64,000 nt of DNA from Shinella lacus (GTDB lineage Bacteria; Pseudomonadota; Alphaproteobacteria; Rhizobiales; Rhizobiaceae). The translations under genes and the position numbers were made by a program. Under the pieces are notes generated by a model. It worked only from the letters and a program-made list of their open reading frames with translations. It had not been told where the DNA came from and did no database searches. The first letter of the stretch is position 1. Each line of letters begins with the position of its first letter. Shown one piece after another: positions 7,646 through 14,679 of the stretch. Where the stretch lies: the NCBI RefSeq assembly GCF_010994755.1, contig NZ_WHSB02000007.1:291219-355218 (forward strand). The letters run 5' to 3'.

Positions 7646-9013
7646 ATGACAGCACGCATCCTCGTCGTCGATGACATTCCGGCCAACGTGAAGCTGCTCG
7701 AAGCGCGGCTGCTCGCGGAATATTTCGACGTGCTGACGGCCGATAATGGTTACGAAGCGCTGTCGATCTGCGAGCGGACCCAGGTCGATCTCATCCTGCT
7801 CGACATCATGATGCCCGGCATCGACGGGTTCGAGGTCTGCGAGCGGCTGAAGGCCAATCCGCGCACGTCGCATATTCCGGTCGTCATGGTAACCGCGCTC
7901 GACCAGCCGTCGGACCGCGTGCGCGGCCTGAAGGCCGGCGCCGACGATTTCCTGACCAAGCCGGTCAACGACCTCCAGCTCATGTCGCGGGTGAAGAGCC
8001 TGGTGCGGCTGAAGACGCTGACGGACGAGCTGCGCATGCGCGCGGCGACCGCCCGCGCCATCTCCATGGAGGAGGGGCTGGATAACGTCATGGGCGACGA
8101 GGCGGGCGACGTGCTGCTCGTCGATAGCCGCGCGAGCTCGCAGGAGCGAATTTCGCGTGCGCTGAAACCGATCGCCGACGTCACCTGCACGTCCGATCCG
8201 CAGGCGGCCCTCTTCCAGGCGGCCGAGAGCAATTATGAGCTGGTGATCGTCAACGCCAATTTCGACGATTACGATCCGCTGCGGCTCTGCTCGCAGCTTC
8301 GCTCGCTGGAGCGCACGCGCTTCCTGCCGCTGCTGCTGATCGCCGAGCAGGGCCATGACGACCTGATCGTGCGCGCGCTCGATCTCGGCGTGACGGATTA
8401 CCTGATGCGGCCGATCGATCCGAACGAGCTGATCGCCCGCAGCCTCACCCAGATCCGCCGCAAGCGCTGCAACGACCGCCTGCGCGCCAGTGTGCGCCAG
8501 ACGATCGAGCTGGCCGTGACGGATGGCCTCACGGGTCTGCACAACCGCCGCTACCTCGACAATCACATGAAGCTGCTGATCGACCGCGCTACGGCGCGCG
8601 GCCGCCCGCTTTCGGTCTGCATCACCGATATCGACCGCTTCAAGCTCGTCAACGATACCTACGGCCACGATGCCGGCGATGCCGTGCTGCGCGAATTCGC
8701 CAACCGCGTCCGTTCCGCCGTGCGCGGCGCCGATCTCGCCTGCCGTTACGGTGGGGAGGAGTTCGTTCTCGTGATGCCCGACACGTCGGCCGACATGGCG
8801 GCGGGTGTGGCGGAGCGTCTTCGCACGATCGTCGAGCGTGAGCCCTTCCGCATTCCCGGCACCGATGTCTTCCTGCCGATCACCGCCTCGCTCGGCCTCG
8901 CCTCCGCGCTGCCTTCGGGCGACAGCCCGGAAACATTGCTGAAACGCGCCGATGCCGCGCTCTACGAGGCCAAACGCTCCGGACGGAATCGCGTCGTGGC
9001 TGCCGCCGCCTGA
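7646..9013 (+). CDS. pleD: Diguanylate cyclase response regulator PleD
   Basis: A 455-residue protein with PleD architecture: REC1 (Asp53 in LILLDIMMPG), a degenerate REC2 adaptor (about residues 150-280, with Asn in VIVNANF where the phospho-Asp would be), and GGDEF (GGEEF active site in CRYGGEEFVLVMPD). An RGAD five residues before GGEEF is an RxxD allosteric inhibition site. It makes c-di-GMP on phosphorylation and works in polar development and the motile-to-sessile switch. The length matches Caulobacter PleD. The start is the ATG at 7646 (MTARILVVDD). Confidence 0.96.
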   Translation: MTARILVVDDIPANVKLLEARLLAEYFDVLTADNGYEALSICERTQVDLILLDIMMPGIDGFEVCERLKANPRTSHIPVVMVTALDQPSDRVRGLKAGADDFLTKPVNDLQLMSRVKSLVRLKTLTDELRMRAATARAISMEEGLDNVMGDEAGDVLLVDSRASSQERISRALKPIADVTCTSDPQAALFQAAESNYELVIVNANFDDYDPLRLCSQLRSLERTRFLPLLLIAEQGHDDLIVRALDLGVTDYLMRPIDPNELIARSLTQIRRKRCNDRLRASVRQTIELAVTDGLTGLHNRRYLDNHMKLLIDRATARGRPLSVCITDIDRFKLVNDTYGHDAGDAVLREFANRVRSAVRGADLACRYGGEEFVLVMPDTSADMAAGVAERLRTIVEREPFRIPGTDVFLPITASLGLASALPSGDSPETLLKRADAALYEAKRSGRNRVVAAAA

Positions 9014-9420
9014 TTCGGGTGGTTCGCCGGCTGTTGGCGGTAGGTTGTCCACAGGCCAGATTGCACTTTGGCTATTTGGCTTGAAGTCCGGGCGGTTCCC
9101 GCACGCGGCCGGAAGACGGATTTCGGACCCTTGCGGCTCATGCCCGCGGCGAAATTTCGCTATAAATCCTACTATTTATTTTTGGCCAGCCTTATCAACG
9201 GGTTGTGCTGACTGCAATCTACCCGTGTGGCTTCGCGGCATTTTATCAGGGTTGTGGGTGGTTCGCGCTATGGTTGACGTAACGTGGACCCGCCGTTGTT
9301 GTGATCCATAACGTAACTGGAACCCAATGAGACAAGCGTCGGCGCCGCGGTTAACTATGAGACAAGGAGCGGCGAGGGGAGCGTTAAGAATTCGTTGATT
9401 TTTTTTCTTTTTCGCGCGAT
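9014..9420. other. Gene-free region after pleD
   Basis: No credible coding sequence on either strand. It contains two copies of ATGAGACAAG, at 9327-9336 and 9357-9366, exactly 30 bp apart, and two ACGTAAC motifs just before them. These may be protein-binding sites for the RNA element downstream; nothing else was recognised. Confidence 0.5.
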
Positions 9421-9449
9421 GTTCAACTCATGGGCGGCAAACAAGCCCG

Positions 9450-9600
9450 CACAACCGGTTACCCCATGATGCTAGGTCCGCCGCATCTCCTGGGTCGTGG
9501 GGTCGGTCGGCTGGTTACGACACAAACGGAATCCTCGTGCCGTCGTCGTATCTGGCCGACCCCCGTTCAGCGCCGCTCCCGTCAAGGGAGCGGCGTTTTT
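9450..9600 (+). ncRNA. Candidate structured small RNA ending in an intrinsic terminator
   Basis: No ORF fits here, but several helices do. ACCCCATGA (9461-9469) pairs perfectly with 9495-9503. GGGGTCGG (9499-9506) pairs perfectly with CCGACCCC (9556-9563), and the two helices share 9499-9503, so they exclude each other. TACGAC (9516-9521) pairs with GTCGTA (9545-9550) inside the second helix. A terminator follows at once. The 5' end is a guess. It does not show the conserved core of SRP RNA or 6S RNA that I would recognise. Confidence 0.45.
9571..9600 (+). terminator. Intrinsic terminator of the candidate small RNA
   Basis: CGCCGCTCCC (9571-9580), loop GTCAA, GGGAGCGGCG (9586-9595), then TTTTT: a perfect 10-bp stem and U-run. 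It is about 560 bp after pleD, so it more likely ends the RNA starting near 9450. Confidence 0.85.
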
Positions 9601-9640
9601 GATTCGCGAATCTCTGAAGAGTTTGCAGCGACCCGGCCCA

Positions 9641-9677
9641 AAAGGAAAGGCGCCGGACGTTTCCGCCCAGCGCCTTT
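9641..9677 (-). terminator. Intrinsic terminator of rpmG
   Basis: AAAGGCGC (9646-9653) pairs with GCGCCTTT (9670-9677); on the minus strand the hairpin is followed closely by a TTTT run (9640-9643). It is 24 bp after the rpmG stop codon. Confidence 0.6.
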
Positions 9678-9700
9678 GCGAACCGAAAGGGTTGCCAAGA

Positions 9701-9868
9701 TTACTTGATCTTGGTTTCCTTGAATTCGACGTGCTTCTTGACGACCGGATCGTACTTCGTCTTGGTCATCTTGTCGGTCATCGTACGGCTGTTCTTCGTC
9801 GTTACGTAGAAGAAACCGGTGTCGGCCGTCGACAGCAGCTTGATCTTGATGGTGGTAGCCTTGGCCAT
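9701..9868 (-). CDS. rpmG: 50S ribosomal protein L33
   Basis: A 55-residue basic ribosomal protein of the large subunit near the E site. The translation begins [18 protein letters not shown] and contains [27 protein letters not shown]: the L33 signature without cysteine pairs (the zinc-free form). An AGGACG ribosome site precedes the ATG at 9866-9868. It lies at the end of a minus-strand gene block (topA, rnr, DUF983, Nudix, MFS). Confidence 0.95.
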   Translation of the reverse strand: MAKATTIKIKLLSTADTGFFYVTTKNSRTMTDKMTKTKYDPVVKKHVEFKETKIK

Positions 9869-9961
9869 GGTCGTCCTGCCTTTATGAAAAACGAAGCCGC
9901 GGACAGCCAGTCTGCTCCACGGCTTAAATCTGGGCGGAAACTACAAATCGCGCCCGAAAAG

Positions 9962-11146
9962 TCAAGCCCGTTTCGGTCGGAAAACGATCCGGGCCAGTGA
10001 AAGTACCAGGTAAAAGCCGAAGAAGGACACGATCGCCCAGGCAAAACCGTCATTGCCGGAGACGTCCATCGCCGCACCGATCGCCTGCGGACCCACCACC
10101 GTGCCGACCGCATAACAGAAGATGAAGGCGGCATTGGCGGCCGCGAGGTCTGCACCGACGAGTCGCGAGCCGAGATGGCTGAGGCCGACCGTATAGAGGC
10201 CGGCGACGCAGCCGCCCCACACCAGCAGCACCACGGCCATCAGCACCCAGTTCTGCGACACCAGCGGCAGCGAGAGCGCACCGACGAGGCCGATGACGGC
10301 CATGATCGTCAAGAGGCTCCTGCGGTCCTTCATGCGGTCGGAGAGCATGCCAAGCGGGATCTGGAAGGCCATGTTGCCGATGCCCATGACGGTGAGCAGC
10401 AGCGCCGCCTGCGGCTCGCTGAAGCCGGCACGGGTGGCGTAGATCGGGAAGAGCGAAAGACCGCCCACTTCCACCGCGCCAAAAATGAAGACCGCGGCCG
10501 TCGCCGTCGGCACGAGTAGCACGTAGCGCATGAAATGCAGTTCCGGCTTCTCGTCGATGATCGGGCTTTCGGCACGCGCGATGTAGATCGGGATCGCCGC
10601 AAGCAGGATGATCGCGGCGCCGACCGCAAACGGAAGCACGCCGTCGCTGCCGAGGATGGAGAAGAGCAGGGGGCCGGTGGCGAAGCCAAGCGACAGCACG
10701 GTCGCGTAGATGCCGAGCACCAGGCCGCGCCGGCGGGGCGGGGCTGCGGCGTTGATCCAGAATTCCGAGAGGATGAAGAGCGTGGTGATCGCGCCGTGGA
10801 AGACCAGGCGCAACGGGAACCACAGCCAGAAATTCTCGATGTAATAGAAGCCGAGGCCGCTGATCGCGGAAAGCAGGATGGCAAGTAGCATCGTCGTCGA
10901 CGTGCCCCAGGCATGGGCAAGCCGGGTGGTGAAGGGCGCTGCGGCCATGGCGGCGACACCGGCCATGGCGGAGTTGATGCCGATCATCGTGGAGGAGATG
11001 CCGCGCTTCTCCATGATGATGGAGAGCAGCGGCAGGCCAAGGCCTATGGCGATGCCGACTGCGGAAATGGCGGCGACGGCTGCAATGAGAGACCTCCAGT
11101 GGATGCTCTCCACCGGGCCGGAGGTGCCGGATTGCGGCTGCGTCAT
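9962..11146 (-). CDS. MFS transporter (YcaD-like)
   Basis: A 394-residue inner-membrane protein with about 12 hydrophobic segments, starting with WRSLIAAVAAISAVGIAIGLGLPLL. MFS signatures are visible: the loop 2-3 type region RLAHAWGTSTT, and MLSDRMKDRRSLL between helices 8 and 9. Substrate unknown; it resembles the YcaD-type sugar/drug efflux group. Start at the ATG 13 bp after the Nudix gene stop; a longer reading would overlap that gene. It lies in a co-directional cluster with Nudix, DUF983, rnr and topA, so it is probably co-transcribed. Confidence 0.85.
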   Translation of the reverse strand: MTQPQSGTSGPVESIHWRSLIAAVAAISAVGIAIGLGLPLLSIIMEKRGISSTMIGINSAMAGVAAMAAAPFTTRLAHAWGTSTTMLLAILLSAISGLGFYYIENFWLWFPLRLVFHGAITTLFILSEFWINAAAPPRRRGLVLGIYATVLSLGFATGPLLFSILGSDGVLPFAVGAAIILLAAIPIYIARAESPIIDEKPELHFMRYVLLVPTATAAVFIFGAVEVGGLSLFPIYATRAGFSEPQAALLLTVMGIGNMAFQIPLGMLSDRMKDRRSLLTIMAVIGLVGALSLPLVSQNWVLMAVVLLVWGGCVAGLYTVGLSHLGSRLVGADLAAANAAFIFCYAVGTVVGPQAIGAAMDVSGNDGFAWAIVSFFGFYLVLSLARIVFRPKRA

Positions 11147-11159
11147 ATGCGATCGATCC

Positions 11160-11822
11160 TCAAAGAATATCCCGTAGGTGACGCCCGCGCTGGGCGTAGA
11201 ACAGCGGCGCGGGCCTTCCGAAGGGCAGAGACTTGTCTTCCTGAATGCTTTTTTTAAGCTCTTCAAGGATCAATACGGTTATGTCGGGCATGTCGATGCC
11301 CTTGTGGTCAAAAATATCTACCCAGCGCAGGTCTTCCAGCTCATGGCTGGCCTTGGCGCCGGCCGGATCGACGTTCGCCTCGTCGGCAAAGAGCGTGAAG
11401 AAGCGTGTGTCGAAGCGCCGCACCATGCCGGCGGGCGTGATGGCGCGGGCGAGAAAGCGCAGGTGAGAGAGGTCCGGCCGGAAGGGAAGCGCGCCTTCCG
11501 CAGGCTCGGCGAGCGGTGCGCCGACCGGAATGCCGGCCTCCTCGTAGAGCTCGCGGACCGCCGCGACGCCGAGCGCGCGCAGCCGCGAATTGGAACAGCG
11601 CGTGCCGGCCTTCAGCGCAAGCCGCTCGTTGGCGAGCGGGTTCAGCGGGTTGGCGATGGAGACCAGGCGATCACCGGCGTCGCGCCGGCCGCCGGGGAAG
11701 ACGTAGACGTCAGGCATGAAGACATGTTTGCTGCTGCGTCGGCCGACGAGCACGCGCACGCCGGCCCCCGACCGGTCGAGAAGCAGGATCGAGGCTGCAT
11801 CGACAGGCCGGACAGATGTCAT
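11160..11822 (-). CDS. Nudix hydrolase
   Basis: A 220-residue pyrophosphohydrolase of the larger Nudix type (NUDT19/RP2p-like). The Nudix helix is seen as GVAAVRELYEEAGI (about residue 85), with FPGGRRDAGD upstream and a long insertion between them, as in this subfamily. Substrate is unknown; relatives act on CoA derivatives or nucleoside diphosphates. The ATG overlaps the DUF983 stop (ATGA), showing translational coupling. Confidence 0.85.
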   Translation of the reverse strand: MTSVRPVDAASILLLDRSGAGVRVLVGRRSSKHVFMPDVYVFPGGRRDAGDRLVSIANPLNPLANERLALKAGTRCSNSRLRALGVAAVRELYEEAGIPVGAPLAEPAEGALPFRPDLSHLRFLARAITPAGMVRRFDTRFFTLFADEANVDPAGAKASHELEDLRWVDIFDHKGIDMPDITVLILEELKKSIQEDKSLPFGRPAPLFYAQRGRHLRDIL

Positions 11823-12286
11823 GCCGTCCGGTCGCCATAGGCTGGAGCGGCCTCCGTCTCGGCGGGCTTGTCGTTGAAGCCGTGCATCTTCAGCGCCCAT
11901 TGCAGGCCGATTGTGCCGCCCTTGATGGGCTGCATCATGAGAAGCGCCAGGATGAGGGTGATCGGCGTCCAGATGGCGAGATGCTGCCAGGTGGAGAGCG
12001 GCCAGACGAGGTCCGTCATCATGTAGCCGCCGACGACGATATGGCCGACGATGGTGATGACGAGATAGGGCGGCAGGTCGTCGGCACGCTGGTGCGTATA
12101 GTCCTCGCCGCAGGCCGCACAGTTGTCGACCGGCTTCAGGAACGAGCGGAAAAGGCGGCCGGTGCCGCAGGCCGGGCAGCGGTTCAGCATGCCGCGCTTG
12201 ATGGCGCGGCCGAGCGGGCGCTCCGCCGGTGCGGTGCTCGCGGTGTCGCCGAATTGCAGCGTGCTGCTGGTCTCGTTCGCCTGCAT
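11819..12286 (-). CDS. DUF983 family membrane protein
   Basis: A 155-residue protein with two CxxC pairs (NRCPACGTG and DNCAACGED, a probable zinc ribbon) followed by two transmembrane helices (PPYLVITIVGHIVVGGYMM and IWTPITLILALLMM). DUF983 proteins are common in alphaproteobacteria, often beside rnr; function unknown. The ATG at 12284-12286 follows AAGGA at good spacing. It is coupled to the downstream Nudix gene through a 4-bp overlap. Confidence 0.85.
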   Translation of the reverse strand: MQANETSSTLQFGDTASTAPAERPLGRAIKRGMLNRCPACGTGRLFRSFLKPVDNCAACGEDYTHQRADDLPPYLVITIVGHIVVGGYMMTDLVWPLSTWQHLAIWTPITLILALLMMQPIKGGTIGLQWALKMHGFNDKPAETEAAPAYGDRTA

Positions 12287-12320
12287 GGTTCAGTCCTTCC
12301 TGCCGGCGGTCTTCACCGGC

Positions 12321-14675
12321 CTAGCGTCTCCCGCGGGGAGGGCGGGTGCCCGGCTGGCGCCGCGGTTCGCCGCCCTTGCGCCGGCCCGACTTGTGGAAGG
12401 AGCGCACTGCCGTCGGCATCTTGCGTCCTTCGCTCAACATGTCGAACCGGAGCGAACCGGCGAGCGGCACCGCTTCCGCGAGCCTCACGCGCACCATATC
12501 CCCGAGGCGGTAGCCGAGCCCGGTTTTTTCGCCGGACAGCGCCTGATGGGCCTCGTCATAGATAAAGTAATCGCGTCCCAGCAAAGATATAGGCACGAAG
12601 CCGTCGGCGCCATACTCCGGCAGGGTGACAAATAGTCCCGCCTTGGTGACGCCCGAGACGCGGCCGTCGAATTCCTCGCCGATACGCCCGGCAAGGTGGT
12701 GCGCGATCAGCCGGTCGACCGTGTCGCGCTCGGCCGCCATGGCGCGCCGCTCGAAGGTCGAGATCTCGGCGGCGATGTCGTCGAGCACCGCTTCCTCGTC
12801 CGGCGTGATGCCGCCTTCGCCGAGCCCGAGCGAGCCCACCAGCGCCCGGTGCACGATCAGGTCCGCATAGCGGCGGATCGGCGAAGTGAAATGGGCGTAT
12901 TTCATCAGGTTCAGGCCGAAATGGCCGATGTTTTCCGGGCTGTAGATCGCCTGGCTCTGCGAGCGCAGCACCATCTCGTTGACCATCTGCTGGAACGGTT
13001 TGTCCTGCGCCTTGGCAAGCACGCCGTTGAAATGGTTGGAGCGCATGCTGCCGCCCTTGACGAGCGAGATGTCGAGCGTTTGCAGGAATTCGCGCAGCAC
13101 CTCCTGCTTGGCAAGCGAGGGCGCGTCGTGCACGCGGTAGATCAGGACCTGCTTCTTCTTCTCCAGCGTCTCGGCGGCCGCGACATTCGCCTGGATCATC
13201 ATCTCTTCGATGAGCTTGTGCGCATCGAGCCGCGGCGGCACATGGACGCGGTCCACCGTGCCATCCGGCTTCAGCAGGATTTTTCGCTCTGGCATGTCGA
13301 GTTCGAGCGGCTGGCGACGGTTCCGGCCGACCGTCATGATGCGGTAGGCCTCCCACAGCGGCTTCAGGATGGTGTCGAGGATCGGTCCGGTCTTGTCGTC
13401 CGGCGCGCCGTCGATGGCCGCCTGCGCCTGCTGGTAGGAGAGTTTCGCCGCGCTCTTCATCATGATGCGGTGGAAGGTGTGGCTCGCCTTGCGGCCTTCG
13501 TGCGAGAAGACCATGCGCACGGCGAGCGCAGGACGGTCGACGCCTTCCTTCAGCGAGCAGAGGTCGTTTGAGATGCGCTCCGGCAGCATCGGCACGACGC
13601 GATCCGGGAAATAGACCGAGTTGCCGCGCTTCTGCGCTTCACGGTCCAGCGCGGATTTCGGTCGCACATAATAGCTGACATCGGCGATGGCGACGGTGAC
13701 GATCACGCCGCCCGGATTGTCGGGAGAGGTATCCGGCTCGGCATAGACCGCGTCGTCATGGTCCTTGGCGTCATGCGGGTCGATGGTGATGAGGGGGAGG
13801 CTGCGCCAGTCCTCGCGGTGCGACATGGTGGCCGCACCGGCAGCCTCCGCCTCGCGGATCACCGCATCGGGAAAGACATGCGGAATGCCGTGGGCGTGGA
13901 TGGCGATCATCGAGATCGCCTTTTCCGAGGCGACCGAGCCGACGACGCTCTTGATCTGCGCCTTCGCCAGGCCGAAGCGGCCCATGCGCACGACATCGAT
14001 CTCCACGAGGTCGCCATCCTTGGCGCCCGCCGTGAACGCGGCGTCGACTTCCATCTCCTCGCCGCGGCGATCGATCGGCATGATGCGCCCGCCGCTGCCC
14101 GCTTGCGCGGCGCGGAACACGCCCATGCCGGAATTCTTGCGCTTGTCGAGCACCTTGATGATGCGCGCCGTATAGGCCGGCCCGCCGCGTTCCTTTGCCG
14201 GGAAGATCTTGGCGAGCACGCGGTCGCCGAGGCCGGCGACGGGCGCCTTGCCCTTGCTGCCGACGGTGGACTGGCGGATCGCCACGGCGGGCGCCACGCC
14301 CGCATCGTCGAGCCATTCCGCCGGGCGGCCGATCAACTCGCCGTCCACGTCGCGCGTGGTGATGTCGAGCACGGCGACAGGCGGCAGCGCGCCTGGGCGC
14401 ACGAGCGACTTTCGACGCTTTTCCAGGAGCCCGTCTTCCTCGAAGGATTTGAGCAGCGCCTTCAGCTCCACGCGCGTCTCGCCCTTCAGCCCGAAGGCCT
14501 TGGCGATCTCGCGCTTGGAGGCCTGTTCGGGGTTTTCCGCGATGAAGCGCAGCAGCACGTCGCGCGGCGGCAGGACGCCGTGGATGATCGGGATATTGTC
14601 CGTCGGCGGCACGTCACGACCCGCGCGGCCGGGCCGCTTGGATTGTCCTGCCCGGCTGCGTGGTTCCCTTGTCAT
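12321..14675 (-). CDS. rnr: Ribonuclease R
   Basis: A 784-residue 3'-5' exoribonuclease that degrades structured RNA. Order: N-terminal helix-turn-helix (about 35-85), cold-shock domains, RNB catalytic domain with LITIDPHDAKDHDDAVYA (metal-binding aspartates), FTSPIRRYADLIVHRAL, an S1 domain (GRVSGVTKAGLFVTLPEYGADGFVP), and a basic tail rich in Arg/Gly/Pro. The tail is typical of RNase R. The start codon lies 4 bp after the topA stop, so topA-rnr translation is probably coupled. Confidence 0.95.
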   Translation of the reverse strand: MTREPRSRAGQSKRPGRAGRDVPPTDNIPIIHGVLPPRDVLLRFIAENPEQASKREIAKAFGLKGETRVELKALLKSFEEDGLLEKRRKSLVRPGALPPVAVLDITTRDVDGELIGRPAEWLDDAGVAPAVAIRQSTVGSKGKAPVAGLGDRVLAKIFPAKERGGPAYTARIIKVLDKRKNSGMGVFRAAQAGSGGRIMPIDRRGEEMEVDAAFTAGAKDGDLVEIDVVRMGRFGLAKAQIKSVVGSVASEKAISMIAIHAHGIPHVFPDAVIREAEAAGAATMSHREDWRSLPLITIDPHDAKDHDDAVYAEPDTSPDNPGGVIVTVAIADVSYYVRPKSALDREAQKRGNSVYFPDRVVPMLPERISNDLCSLKEGVDRPALAVRMVFSHEGRKASHTFHRIMMKSAAKLSYQQAQAAIDGAPDDKTGPILDTILKPLWEAYRIMTVGRNRRQPLELDMPERKILLKPDGTVDRVHVPPRLDAHKLIEEMMIQANVAAAETLEKKKQVLIYRVHDAPSLAKQEVLREFLQTLDISLVKGGSMRSNHFNGVLAKAQDKPFQQMVNEMVLRSQSQAIYSPENIGHFGLNLMKYAHFTSPIRRYADLIVHRALVGSLGLGEGGITPDEEAVLDDIAAEISTFERRAMAAERDTVDRLIAHHLAGRIGEEFDGRVSGVTKAGLFVTLPEYGADGFVPISLLGRDYFIYDEAHQALSGEKTGLGYRLGDMVRVRLAEAVPLAGSLRFDMLSEGRKMPTAVRSFHKSGRRKGGEPRRQPGTRPPRGRR

Positions 14676-14679
14676 GTCG

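Noticed and set aside
7604..9052. 482-residue minus-strand open frame across pleD
   Set aside because: Antisense to an intact PleD with all three domains; long open frames on the opposite strand are expected at this GC content.
9450..9600. SRP 4.5S RNA or 6S RNA identity for the candidate sRNA
   Set aside because: The SRP tetraloop/GGAAGG-type core is absent, and the helices do not form the long rod with a central bubble expected of 6S RNA.
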